From assembly GCF_018446385.1 (NCBI RefSeq), contig NC_055990.1, forward strand, positions 23,245,558-23,309,557: 64,000 nucleotides of DNA, in the 5' to 3' direction. Below are positions 10,132 through 22,482 of the stretch, piece by piece. A program made the position numbers and the translations under genes. Position 1 is the stretch's first letter, and each line of letters opens with the position of its first letter. The notes beneath the pieces were generated by a model, which was not told the DNA's origin, did not search any database, and was given only the letters and a program-made list of their open reading frames with translations. The stretch is from Zingiber officinale. Lineage: Eukaryota > Streptophyta > Magnoliopsida > Zingiberales > Zingiberaceae.

Positions 10132-11871
10132 TTTAATCTTATTTGGCACAATTTAAGAAAACCTAGAGAAATATCATAATTGGGATTTTGGTTTTTTTCT
10201 TAGGGATATATGGGCAATCTAGGGTTAGATTTTAAGTTAGCTAAGGCTAAGGATACTTAGATAGGGAATTTAGGTATTTTATTTGTGCTAACTTGCCATG
10301 ATTGGTTGTCATATGCCATGCCATGACATCATGTTTAGTCTTATTATCATTTGAAATGTCATGATAATGCTTAGGCTAGTTTATATGTCATGTTTATTTA
10401 AGTTTCAAACTTTATGTCATGACATCATGACATTGGCACATGTTTTTATTTATGATATTATTTCATGCCATGTCATCATCTCTTGCATTAATGATCAATT
10501 TAAATTGATTTAAGGATAGAAACACAATTTGATAATGAGATCAAGTTGGTGTTTAGAAAATGCATGAGAACTTAGCCTAAGATGACCTAAACCCATATCT
10601 CACATCAAAATTAACTTGGATGTGTTTGATACACTTTAGATGTGTGTGAGATATTAGGATCATGAGTTAGGATCAAGGTGCATAGTTCTTGTACCTAGAT
10701 TAGCCTAATTCAAGAAATGGGGGATCATAGGGAAAGCTTATGTACAAGTCATGTACATATAGCCCTAAGATTGTGGTCCTAAATTAAAAGGTTTAAAATC
10801 ATTTTAAAAATTGATTTGAAAAACCTTGATGAAGCTTTCCTAGTGATAGCATTCATCATTGAACATTGTGATACAAAGTTGAGTTAAACTTGAACTATTT
10901 CAAAGTTTTTGAACTTTGTATCAAGATTGAAAAATGGAAGTTATTTTCATAGAAAACTATTCTTCCATGATAGAGTATGATATGAGGAATGTATCCTCAA
11001 AGTTTCATAATTTTTGGAATTTTCTTGAATTTATTAGGAGTTTCTGATTTTCCGGAAGGGGAAATCAGAAGTTCTGATTTCAGTGGCTGGATCGGTCGAT
11101 CCAGGGAAGATCTGATCGGTCTGCGGACCGATCCAGAGTATTGTGGATCGGTCTGCAGACCGATCCAGTGAGTTCCAGTAGCACGAGTGCGATCTGGTGA
11201 AGGGCTGATCGGTCTGGGGACCGATCAGGGCATGCCGAATTTCTGATTTTTCAGCTGTTGTCTGAAATTTCAGTTATGGAAGTGGTGTTTTTGGATTTCT
11301 AAAGGTTTGGAACTCTCAAAGACATTGTTGGTGCAATGGTCAAAGGGGGAGTTTTACCTAATTGTCAAGGGGGAGTTGACTTTTAAGGGGAGTTTTTACT
11401 CCTTAAGACTTTTGAGGATTAGTGATATGGGATTATCACTAAGTTGATTGTTGAGTTTAGTATCAAGGGGGAAATTAAGAGTTTCAATGAAAGGTATGGG
11501 ACTTTCATTAGGAAGAAACTCTTGACCTTGATACCCTCCTTTTTCTTTTTGATATGTGTCAAAAAGGGGAGAGTGTTCATTGGAGAATTATTGGAGAACC
11601 CAAGTTAGGTTATCGGGTTAACCTAAGCTAGGGGAAGAATGTCAAGGAATGTTCGAGGAAGAACATTGGAATTCTTTTTGATGTGTGTCAAAAAGGGGAG
11701 AATTATTGGAGAACCCAAGTTAGGTTATCGGGTTAACCTAAGGGGAGAATGTCCAGAGAATGTTCAAGGAAAGAACATTGGACATTGGAAGATGGTTGGA
11801 AAACCTAAGTTAGGTTATCAGGTTAACCTAACTTGATTATGGGTTTTGTCAAACATCAAAAAGGGGGAGAT
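9942..11871 (+). other. Non-coding internal region of the SIRE-like element, with PPT
   Basis: No pol motif is found in any frame. Contents: a (TA)n run at about 10098-10127; ATGTCATGACATCATG-type repeats at 10290-10480; GATCGGTC dyads at 11085-11225; and near the end three repeats of GTTAGGTTATCGGGTTAACC-like sequence with the phrase TGTGTCAAAAAGGGG (11560-11830). The polypurine tract AAAAAGGGGGAGA at 11858-11870 abuts the 3' LTR. Confidence 0.75.
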
Positions 11872-13718
11872 TGTTGGTGCAACCTTAGGTCAAGGTTGAT
11901 CTGGTTGACCCGACTCGAGGTGACTTGACTCGAGTTGTATTTTGATGTTTGACTTGGGAAGATTGTTGGTGCAACCTTAGGTCAAGGTTGACCTAGTTGA
12001 GTTGCATGTTGATGTTTGACACTCGTGAGAGAGTTCTATTCTTGATATGGGACAAGAATAGATGTTTGGGAGATTATTGGTGCAACCGTAAGTCAAGGTT
12101 GACTTGGTTGACCTGATTCGGGAAAAGTCCAAGCAGGGAGCTTGGCACGCGAAAAGTCCAAGTACGGAGACTTGGCACGGGGAAAAGTCCAAGCAGGAGC
12201 TTGGCACGCGGAAAGTCCAAGTATGGAGGCTTGGCACGGGGAAAGTCCAAACAGGGAGTTTGGCACGGGGAAAAGTCCTGGTGAGTGAAGCCAGGCAGTC
12301 GGGAAATCCTGGTGAGTGAATCCAGGTGAAAATCCTAATGAGTGAAGCTAGGTGAAGGTGAAAGTCCTGGTGAGTGAAACCAGGCATTCGGGAAAATCCT
12401 GGTGAGTGAAACCAGGTGAAAATCCTAGTGAGTGAAGCTAGGTGAATGAGAAAGTCCTAACTGGGATGTTAGGCAGTTGGAAAGTCCTGGTGAGTGAAGC
12501 CAGGCAGTTGTGGAAATCCTGGTGAGTGAAGCCAGGTGAAAACCCTAGTGAGTGAAGCTAGGTGAAAGTCCTGGTGAGTGAAGCCGGGCAAGGGAAAATC
12601 CAGATGGATCAAGGGTGATCGGACATCTGGTGATGGGAAGTCCAAGTAGGTCATAGGAGTGACCGGATACTTGGTACGGAGAGAAAAGTCTAAGTGGGTC
12701 AAAGGGATTGACCGGACACTTAGCGGGGAGTCCTAGCAGGTCAAGGGAGTGACCGGATGCTAGGCGCAATGTACCAACAAGTCAAGATTGACCGGATGTT
12801 GGTTTGGACTTGGTTTGGGCGAAAACCATCTGGATCGATCCGTGATCGATCCAAAGATGAGATTCTCGATCGGTCCGGTGACCGATCGAACACATCGAGC
12901 ATATCGTGTGTTAACCGATCGTCCGTGACCGATCGAGTCGATCGAGCCGAACAGAGCGAGGCGCAGAGGGCTGATCGGTCCGGGACCGATCAGGCCTGAT
13001 CGGTCCCGGACCGATCAGAGGTCGATCGGTTCAGACCGACGGAACAGAAGCAAAGGAGGGAATGGATCGGTCCGTGGACCGATCCACATGGAGCCTGATC
13101 GGTCCACGGATCGATTCTAGCCGTTGCGACGCAACGGCTAGATTTCTTCTGTGTTTCTTCGTTTTCTTCGCAGGTTATAAAAGGAGGGCTGTTGCTGCGA
13201 GCCTCGTACTTCTTCTTCCTTCTTTCTGTTCTTGGTGCTGCTAAGCTTGCTGTTGAGATTTGTTGAGCTGCTTTGAAGCTTCGCGTGAGCTTCCGGCTGG
13301 GTCACCTGCTGTTGTAGGCACTTGGAAGCGGCTGCTTCTTCCAGTCAAAGAGAAGGCAAGAAAGTTTACATTTGTATTGTACTTTATTTCTTGTTTTCCT
13401 TGTACTCTTTTCTTGCTATTGCAAGAAGTTTCTGTGGCGAGGTTTCTCCACCCAGAAAGAGTGTTTTTATTAGCCGGTTTTCCGGGGACTCATCCACCGA
13501 CGGATTGATTGGGTTCGTCCACCTTACGGACACGCCGAGGAGTAGGAGTTTCATCTCCGAACCTCGTTACATCCTTGCGTAGAGGTTTGATTTCTTCTCC
13601 TATTTTCTTTCTGCATTTAGTTTCCGCTGCGCTAACCCTAGTTTGTAGAAAGAAACGCGAGCAATTGGGGTCGGCTATTCACACCCCCCCTCTCTAGCCG
13701 TACGAAGAGATCCTAACA
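11872..13718 (+). repeat. 3' LTR of the SIRE-like element
   Basis: 1847 bp. It is nearly identical to the 5' LTR over 11872-12828 and 13122-13718, with only scattered substitutions (for example CCTAATGAG for CCTAGTGAG near 12335). In 12829-13122 the palindrome array is shorter than its 5' counterpart and carries many base and length changes, several of them matched on both arms of a dyad. Confidence 0.9.
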
Positions 13719-15265
13719 GATATGGTCAGGATCTTCATGCTTAGTGTCATGCATCATCTGCATGATTACATGCTGTGCGATTGGTAGCCCCATTATTGTT
13801 GAGCTCATCGCCAGTTTCATGGATCTGCACACACAATCACTCATGGGTTAGTGGTATATCAGGCAGGGTGTGTGGCAGTTTGCTCTGTCAGTGCTCCGCT
13901 GGTCCACTCATGGGTAGTGTGACATAGCATGGTAGCACATCAGGAATCCCTCTTTTGGATTGTCTCAGAGAGATGAGAGCATTGAGCACCCCCACTTATG
14001 ATTTGGGGTAGGAGGATAGGTGTACTCCGACAGCATCCTGTCCACTCGGTCACTCATCAGGAGCAGTGATGGCAGAGTGCACGGTTATCACAGCCCTACC
14101 CACTCGGTCTCACCATTGTGTGTGAGACGGCTGACTGGTAGTAGGGGTGACCAGGACATGTCATTGGCATCATATACATATTTGCATTATTTGTTTGTGT
14201 TTGCTGCACTTATATGTTGCATATTGGATGGATGCATATGTCTGACATGCATACAGGATTATGATACTCTGGGTTTGATGCCCTCCCTTGTTATACCTAT
14301 ACCCAAGTCCTGATTAGTATAGTTGTTCTCCTATTTATTTTAGTTTGCATTTATCTTTCTTATATCAGGAGACTGTACACATGATTAGTGTTATTTGTTA
14401 TTTCATTTATTATGCATATCAGTAGTTACCCGCTGAGAAGTTGACTCACCCCGTGATTATTACTATTTTCAGGTTGAAGTTGTCTGGAGGAGTTCCAGTC
14501 GCTAGTCCCCTGCAAATCGCGAGGATGTGTGTTTTTATCTTTTGATTTTCTTATTACTATCTAGACTTGTTTTGGTTTTTGACACTTGGATATTGTATGG
14601 TTTTATTGTCGATGGGTTTTATTGGATATGTTTTGCTACATGTCTGCTTGGACGGCAGAAGAGGTGAGTTGGTTTTATCGTTGTGATTTGTGTTTTATAG
14701 GTGTAGTAGAGTAGGATATATATTTTGAGCTTTATGGGTGTAATTGAGTAGGATTTTTGACTTAGTTTTTCCTTAGTGTTGCATTTGTTTAGTTTTTTTT
14801 TTACTATTAATTGGGTGGATGCTTGCTTATTTTACTATTATGTTATATGTATGTTCCGGTCGTGTTGGCCGAGGTATCTGGATGATGTAGTAAAGTTTCA
14901 GATTGTCATCCGTATAGGGGAGATGTTGCCAAAATTTCTTCTAGCAGGGACTCCCTCGGGACGTGACACAACCACTCAAATTAAAGCTTTTTCAAAGATC
15001 TATAATTGCATACCAAATCCAACTTCTAGTGACACAGTTTCAGATTCAAAAATTGTTATTTAAAAAGACCTTTTAGAAGCCTAAAAGACCTTTGTTTAGA
15101 TTAAAGATGCTCAAACGATGTAGGAAGGACTTGAGCTCGCATAACAAAGGCAATGACAAAGGATGCAATAAGGGTAATTATTCTAACTCCTTTGGCTTTA
15201 TGTTTTTTGGGGATTGCTAATCGTAGGACTCATTATGATAAATTTGCTATGAGGAAAATTATTAA

Positions 15266-18197
15266 TGAAATATCCTAGTTTTTTTTTATAATTCATAAAT
15301 ATAACTACGGGCATCACTTCCTCATACTTCCATAATGATTTCTTAATTCAAATAAAATTACATAGATGGTTCGAAAGAAAATATCACTAAATGCGGAATT
15401 TAAATTGGATGGTCTTCGGGTTGTATTGCCCTTGTTCTGAGCTGGCTCATTGGTCGATGCCTCCTGCCTCATTCATCTCATAGTATGAAAAAAAGATTAT
15501 AATTTGTGAGTTGAGAGACTCAGTATGTTCAAAATGGTGTTATGCATTAGTTAGCAACTATAATCTAATGTACTAAGGGAAACTACATTCAAGGTAACTT
15601 GGGACCTCCCTAATAGCATACTATGAACGTAACCATAGGCATCGACATAAACATGAGAGCATAAACATAGCATGGTAAATGACCTAGGCATAATGATAGA
15701 CTTGATCATGAGCATGCAGATAAGCATAACATAAGTCTAAACATAAGCATATGTACAAACATAATCATGAGCATGTACATAAGCATAACATAAGCCTAAA
15801 CATAAGCATAAGAACAAACATAATCATAAGCATGTACATAAGTCTAAACATAAGCATAAGAACAAACATAATCATGAGCATGTACATAAGCCTAAACATA
15901 AGCATACGAACATAACATAATCATGAGCATATACATAAGTATAACATAAGCAAAAACAAAATTAGGAAGCATGGAGCATAAACTTACTTTACCAAAAGGA
16001 AAACACGTGCATAATTTAATAAGGGACGAACATAACGTAGGTGTGGTAACCATCATTAGAGCCCGTTCATTTGGTCCATTATCATGTAATTAGTTGCGCA
16101 ACAAGCATATGACTTATAGTACAACTCACACTAGTTGAAACCAATGTGTTGCACCATCATTCATTTTGGAAAGGCCCTCCTCGGAGCTCATCCCGAGGCA
16201 CCAATCTCATATCATTTTTGGAAAGGCCCTCCCCAGAGTTCATCCCGAGGCACCAATCCCGTATTGTCACCACACATGCATGTATTCCTCTAGTTATCCA
16301 TATAACTCTTTCATATCATACATCGCAAATATACATACATGGGTCTTAAAATGTCTTCGTAAAGAGAACTACTTATAACTTCACATGGTATCAGTTACAC
16401 ATTGTAATCACATTACACATGTATAATATCATCAATTTCATAACATACATGCCCTTAAAATAACATACTAATCTAACATACAAAGTTGTCAAAACATAAT
16501 TGAGTGCTTGATATATTAACCCTAAATGAATTTAACTCTTAGCATACAAAGTCATCATGATATAGAGCAAGAAGGAACATAAGCAATAACCCAAACCTAG
16601 ATCATATTAACGTATCAAAATAAGACATAAGAAGAACATGAACATGATCTTAGACTCAAGCATGCAATTTTACATATAGCCTACTAAACTATCATGATGT
16701 AGAGCAAGAAGCAAATTGAACTTACCTATTCTAGAGATCTAAAATCTAGACGTAGTATATATATATATAGTCATCATGATAAGTAGAACATAAATCAAAA
16801 TCATGAACTCACCTATTCAGGCTAATTTATACCATAACAGAACCAAAAATAGTAAGGTCACATCATAATTTCAGATTCGTCAGTTACTAGTATAAAAATC
16901 ATATGTAATTCATCTTTGATCCAAAAGGGGTCTATAAATTGAAAATTGAAGCTGACTAAATTTTCTACATTTCGTATTCTCAAATATTTGCCAAATAAGA
17001 TCAGTTAATAGGTCAAATTCCGTCTGCAAGAACACACATAAAACCCGAGTGCCCTGTTTCCTACATATTTGAATAGTTTTAGAAAAATGGGCATATCTCT
17101 TTCAATTTCAAACCGAATACCCTGATTCTAGCACCAAATCGAAGCCAATAAGCATATATAAAACTGTTATTCAGAGTGTATCTTCAAAATCCAAAAGCAA
17201 ATCCATCAAGAAACACGATTTTTACATCACACATGCCTAGTACTGTATGAATTCCAAAACATCTATGAGCATCAATTCAATCTAAGGTACCCGAAATTCA
17301 CAAGACGTAGAAGCTAACTTAAAACAATAACATGGTTGAAAACATGCCTTAAGTAGTTAGCTATTATTCCTTATCTTCCCTTGAAACTCTAGCACCGGTG
17401 GAGAAACAAAGGGTGGGGAAATCTCCTTAGGGTCGGCGGCAACAAGAAGAACAAGTGGGGTTCTAGGTGAGGGTTTAAATAGAAAACGAGCTTAGGACTT
17501 GGTCTCAATTTCTAATTCTTATAACTTTATAAATGCCAAGTCATATATATTATTTTTATAAAACTTATCACTAAATCTAAATGGAAACCTATATCCAATT
17601 CCATATATATTTTACTTAGTGATATAAATTTTATTCATGATATATAATTTATACTACTATAGTTTCTTAATTAATTTATATGTACTATATATTTTTTCCA
17701 CATTCCATATCTCATATTTTCCTTATTTAATTTTAATTATGCTTTATAATTTATATTATACATTTTATATTATATTATTTATATGAAATTTTACACGTTC
17801 TATATCTTGTATGTTTCCTTATTTAATTTTATTTATGCTTTTATAATTTATATTATACATTTTATATAATATATTATATATATTTAATTTCTATATTAAT
17901 TAGATGAATAATATCTAAAAATTTATACTAAGTTTTATCCCTAAATGCTAAGTCTTTTAATTCCTACATACCAAATAGGAGTCTATATCCATATACTAAT
18001 TTTATATTTATATATATATCTATGTTTATATTAGATATACATGGTAACATATATAATTCATATTATAGTTTTTAATACTAAGTCATTGCATTAATTTTTA
18101 TCCATATACTAATTTGATATTTATATATATCCATGTATATATCACATATACATAATAATATAAATATATAATTCATATAATATCATAGTTTCTTAGT

Positions 18198-18243
<46 letters not shown>

Positions 18244-18516
18244 TATATTTGTTTCTTATTTTTATTTAATTATATTATTATGTATGGCTATAACATTTTA
18301 TATACATATTTGGGAATAAAATAAATATTTATATCCAACCATTTTCTTAATAAAATTGATCAAATTAAATTCCATAAATATAAGCTAACTAATTAATTAA
18401 ATCTAACTAAATCTATATATTTAAATTAATAAATTTATTAATTAAATCTAAATTCTAATTCAATATAATTAATCCAATAAATATCCTTAATTAAATAAGC
18501 AGTTTGGGACACTACA
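15266..18516 (-). mobile_element. Solo LTR with ATTAA target duplication
   Basis: 3251 bp, beginning (plus strand) TGAAATATCC and ending GGGACACTACA; on the minus strand it reads TGTAGTGTCCC...GGATATTTCA. Flanked by ATTAA (15261-15265, 18517-18521). The second copy of the duplicated segment has this site uninterrupted (ATTATTAATATATGAT near 25802). No PBS or internal region. It includes tandem units of AACATAAGCATAAGAACA type (about 15640-15960), paired GGAAAGGCCCTCC segments (16168, 16219), an AT-rich part (17500-18490) and a (TA)n run (18204-18241). TG...CA ends and a 5-bp duplication fit an LTR; a Gypsy origin is likely but not shown. Confidence 0.8.
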
Positions 18517-18949
18517 ATTAATATATGATATTCATGTTTTGACTAGTCTTGATCTTAGAGATAATATTTATTGGATGATAAGATGGGTAGGATGGAATGG
18601 ATTGATGAGTGTGAAGTATCCTACTTATCTTAGGATTACCCATGAATTTTATTTTCGCTGGTGGTTAATATTTTACAAGGTGAAGAATGTCAAAAATGTC
18701 GGATTAATTTTGGATTGTTTAACATTGACAGCATATGACCCTAGAAAATTTTGATTTGATTTTGAATTACCTTATGGTGAGGAAAAGAGTGAGTTGAGGA
18801 ATATTGACATTGGAGGATTAATCATCACCGTAGCCCAAGCCTTGATTATAATTTGATCAAACTTGAGGTAGCTCGAGGATGGATATGGAAGTTGTGTAGT
18901 GGTGTGCATGATTGTTAGGGATGATGATTATTAATGTTGGATTTTTTTA

Positions 18950-19956
18950 AGTACCAATTATTTCATCCCCTGAGCATATTGATACGGATCCACCACCTCT
19001 CCCGTCCACATGAATTGCCCCACCTACACATTCATTTCTTTCTTTTGCTAATTTTTCTGCAGGATATTTGATGTATAATTTTTCAGAGATCGCTACTACC
19101 CTCTCCACCATTAGAGAGGAACAAACTGAGCATAGGGCAGAGTTATATTACTAGAGAGTCGACGATTATTATCACGGTGAGGAGCATGATAGCTAGATGG
19201 AGGATTATCGTCAATAGTGGAATGCCTTATACTCTTGACATGCATCACTAGGTAAACTCCCTAACTTCCCTCTTTTCCACATCTACCTGCTCTGCAATAA
19301 ATTTTGAAATCATTAAGGAGAATACTTTATTCGAGTATGGGAGGATGTTTTTTAGTTAGTTAGTATAGTTTTGTTAGTTTTTAGTTTAGTTTTGTTAGCT
19401 TTGTCATGTTAATTTACTTTGTATCATCATTTTTTTTATATTGCATTATCATCATGCTTATATGTCATTCATGCATTGTTTGTTTCTTATAGCATGATAA
19501 ACTTTATGTTCTTGTGCTAGTATGCTAGTATGTTTAATTAGCGATCTATTTTCTTCAATTTGTAGTTGCATGACGAGCAATTATTTTTGCCATAAGAATT
19601 TTGATGTTGGCCTAGTTGTTTAGGATCTCTTATCACATTATGCTTGATTTTTATAGTTATATATTTGAGAATATTTATAATTCATAGAATCGAACTAGTA
19701 CTCTTATTTCCTAGATGACCCCTCACTATATTTTGGTTACTAAAAAAGCTCAGATCATGGTACGCATTAGAAAAATCAAAATCCCAGAAAAAAAAGATTG
19801 TGTGAAAAAAATAATATTATGAAAAAAGAAAATTTCTCAAGCGTTGCACATTATGGAAAAAAAGGAAATAAAAAATAGTTATCATCAGTTGAAATTGATA
19901 AGGTACCCCTTTAATATTGAATTAGATTACTGGAAAATATCTATCAAATTTCTCTT
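18950..19956 (+). mobile_element. Degenerate LTR-retrotransposon 3' end (uncertain)
   Basis: No intact frame. Around 19310-19350 there is ATTAAGGAGAATACTTTATTCGAGTATGGGAGGATG-like sequence, which resembles the purine-rich tract and junction of Tat/Athila-type Gypsy elements; after it comes an LTR-like AT-rich stretch with repeated TTAGTTTAGTTTTGTTAG. Limits and family are guesses; what is certain is that no host gene is visible here. Confidence 0.3.
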
Positions 19957-19961
19957 AATAT

Positions 19962-21448
19962 TGTTAGTGTGTGCACTTATGTGTCAAAACATTCCTTATG
20001 TATTTTGTGGATAATTATTTTATAAAGGTAAGTATTTATCATTAATTATTTATTTTTCTGTACGTATATAATTAATGATAAAGTCTCACATATTAATGGG
20101 TATATTAATCTAAAAACAGCCTTTGATCGGATAGATATCTAGATGGAAAATGGATATCTAGATTAACGCTGAGTATGACTAGGTTGAGATAAACCAAGGG
20201 ATGGATATCCAAGTTGTACTTGGGGGTGCCTTGAATTTAGAGGTACATTAGACACGACCCGCTTAACAGGAAACCACATATTAAGCATCATTGGTCATTC
20301 ATCTTATGAACGAGTGTAACTGATCTTTTAATTGAACCTTCATTTATTCTATGTGTGGAGTTATGTGCTTTGACGTCATTCAAAGCAGTCTTTAATCGGA
20401 TTGTGATTAATATGGTAGTTAGGTATATGACAAAGCGTAGAGAAAATAGTGTTGAGTCAATAGAGGATTCATCGCTCTCTTGGATTAGGAGTTGACATCC
20501 TGACCGCTTGATAAAGATATTACTGACTCAAAATCCATGGTCCTGGGAGGAATGATTTATCATTCAAGAGGAGTCTATTATATCTTAGAAATCAAGTAAA
20601 ATAATTAATTTGGTAATAATGCATAATGTACTGAATTAATTGGGATGTAGGCTTAGATGAAGAAATTGAATTACACAGTAATCGGTTCATGGTGGTTTAC
20701 AATTTATGGCCAATATTAATTTTATCATGTTGGGTGGCTAAAAATTATTGCTAGATGGTTATCTTAGTCTATGTATGGATTTACACTACCTTTGTGTATA
20801 AAACTTAGAGGGTCGCACGCATAGCACGTAGACATGAACAATGGTATTAGAATCTTGTCGAGATCAAGATCAAATTTGGATTTATTTGACACAAAGAAGA
20901 GAGAATTCGAATAGTCATAATTATGATAATTAATGGAGAATTTGAAGAGTCGTCGTAATGATAATTAATGGAGAAGTTGAAGAGTCATCATAATGAAGGT
21001 TATAAATAAATAATTTATGGAGGTTATAACTCTGTATCTTCCTAATTAATGAAGATTATAAATGATGAATTTATTGAGACCTTAACTGCTCATATTCCTT
21101 GGAGGCTATAAATAGTCATTCTCGAAAAGATTCAAGAGAAGAATTCTTTCTCTCGATTTCACCCTTGTTAACTTCTTCTCCGTGTTCTTCTATCAGAAGA
21201 GATCAATAGTGCTTCCAAGGCTTTGTCGATCCAAGCGGCTAGCACCTAACAGATCATATCAAGTTTGCGATCTAGTGTGCATGGATACCGTTAGTGGAGT
21301 CTCACGTGGGGCTCTTATCTGTTTGTGATATCATTCAAGTCTATCGAAGATTTGATGTATGTTTTTATATTATTTTATATAAAACTATATGTACCACAAA
21401 AATATCCATGATTTAATATATGTCTTCCCCTGCGCTCCGAACCCAACA
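19962..21448 (+). mobile_element. Copia-type solo LTR
   Basis: 1487 bp from TGTTAGTGTGTGC to CTCCGAACCCAACA, with flanks AATAT (19957-19961) and GATAT (21449-21453) that differ at one base, consistent with an aged target duplication. It contains a TATAAATA promoter-like motif at about 21106 followed by a C/T-rich leader and a TCTTCCCCTGCGCTCCG end, typical of plant Copia LTRs. No internal region follows. Confidence 0.6.
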
Positions 21449-22319
21449 GATATTAAGTACTCCTTTAAGACCTTATGTAAATGGTGTAGGGCACTTTGGG
21501 CGGAACGAACCTTGCATTTGACAAGTAAGTGTCTATCGTTGAGTGACATATAAGTGTCTATCGCAAGAAGCATTAATAATATGGTTAGATGATGATCAGT
21601 CTGACGGTAGAATATGGGGGGGTATCACTAGCATGAGCAACATGACCCCAGAAAGTGTCATTAGCTCCTAACGTGGCGCCCAAGCTTTAGTAGTTGTTCA
21701 ATTGTCATATGTGTTCTGCTTTAGAATTGAACACTGATTGCTTGGGATATGTACTGTACCTCTTACCACCACACTAGGCCCAAGGGCCAACACGTGCTCT
21801 TTGTGTCAAAAGGTAACTTGTTCACCCCAAATGCCCCTCACCGTCAGCCCCACAATGAGATGAATGGAGTAAATCATGGTGACCGAGGGACCTCTCTAGG
21901 TAAAAGAGATTTTATTATCTAGGGGATTGTTTTCCTGGGGATTCGATCCTTACTCTTATGTGGCAATTTGTCACTTAAGAACCAATTCGACTATGTTTGT
22001 GGGGGCACATATCTTCCAAATATGGAGCCCATCACAAGTACCAACCCTTTTATTTTTTAAAAAATTTTATTTTTTTTTAATTAGCACTAGATATCTAGCT
22101 TATGCCGACTAATTTTGTGAGACTAACCAGTCCAATCCATGAGAATTTTTTACCAGTTATTAAAATAAATTAGAAAATACTTATAATAGATGACTCATTA
22201 ACTCAATATTCTTCATTAAGCAAAAAAATACAAATACCAACTCTCATGTGAATCTTGAGTTGGTGTAGATTTATATAACAGTATGTTTTGATGACATATA
22301 TATCAGTCTTATGTGATTT
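21449..22319. other. Intergenic remnant with a diverged SINE-like copy
   Basis: No gene. The part about 21835-22006 resembles the SINE at 4287-4511 in the same orientation (GGAGTAAATCATGGTGA, then a GTTTGTGGGGGC end near 22002), but is diverged and has no clear target duplication. The rest is AT-rich and unassigned. Confidence 0.35.
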
Positions 22320-22404
22320 TTATCTATTGAATCAGATTACTGACTGATTTAATCAAATAATTTCCATTGATTATTAATACTACGAGTGCCATGAATCCGG
22401 TCAC

Positions 22405-22482
22405 CCCGAGGAAGAGCACGATGAACTGGTTAGCCATGACCAATATAATGCAGTAGAAATTGAGGATTGGTAAATGGTCCAT
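22405..22482 (-). pseudogene. BURP gene fragment: duplicated exon 1
   Basis: Encodes MDHLPILNFYCIILVMANQF followed by IVLFLG. This is the first exon of the BURP gene at 2751-2831 with one codon lost and a few substitutions; the GT donor (GTGACC) is kept. Promoter homology continues to about 22640 (GCCAATCAATCTTGTGCAG), while homology towards the missing exons 2 and 3 stops near 22320. With no BURP domain present it cannot make a BURP protein. Confidence 0.85.

Larger units (their letters stand above)
6482..13718 (+). mobile_element. SIRE-like non-autonomous Copia LTR retrotransposon (gag only)
   Basis: Structurally complete element: LTRs at 6482-8413 and 11872-13718 (TGTTGGTGC...CCTAACA), tRNA-Met PBS at 8416-8427, Gag at 8475-9941, purine-rich PPT at 11859-11870, and the 5-bp target duplication GATAT (6477-6481, 13719-13723). 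The internal region from 9942 to the PPT holds no protease, integrase, RT or RNase H, so the element must have used enzymes from a full-length relative. The LTR style, with a C-rich end before the PBS, an AGGGGGAGA PPT and two Gag zinc knuckles, points to the SIRE/Maximus lineage of Ty1/Copia; the lineage is inference. Confidence 0.88.
4933..14968 (+). mobile_element. Tekay-like Gypsy solo LTR (split by a SIRE-like element)
   Basis: The parts 4933-6481 and 13724-14968 together make one LTR of about 2.8 kb. It begins TGTAAAATACCG, ends GGACGTGACA, and is flanked by the 5-bp target duplication CAACC (4928-4932 and 14969-14973). The second copy of the duplicated host segment has the uninterrupted site GCATACAACCACTC near 25503-25516. 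Start, end and middle (CCTGTTTAGGCTGCC; TGACTCACCCCG; CTAGTCCCCTGCAAATC; AGGGACTCC) match the LTRs of the Tekay-like element at 43855-54330, and the length matches as well. No internal region is present, so it is a solo LTR formed by LTR-LTR recombination. Confidence 0.85.
4001..18600. repeat. Duplicated host segment, copy 1 (interrupted)
   Basis: Host sequence at about 4089-4932, 14969-15265 and 18517-18600 aligns in order to 24954-25893. Examples are the shared GGCATTC...AACATA start, GGTGGGAAGAA, ATGAAGGAGGACAACATTGA, GGGGCATACAACC, ACTCAAATT and GATGCTCAAACGATGTAGG. Together with the BURP promoter/exon 1 pair (2660-3010 against 22320-22640) this forms a direct duplication offset by about 20 kb. 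The three blocks are separated by a SINE, a Tekay-like solo LTR with a nested SIRE-like element, and another solo LTR. From 18600 to about 18950 the sequence is non-coding and the match is lost because copy 2 is broken there. Confidence 0.8.
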
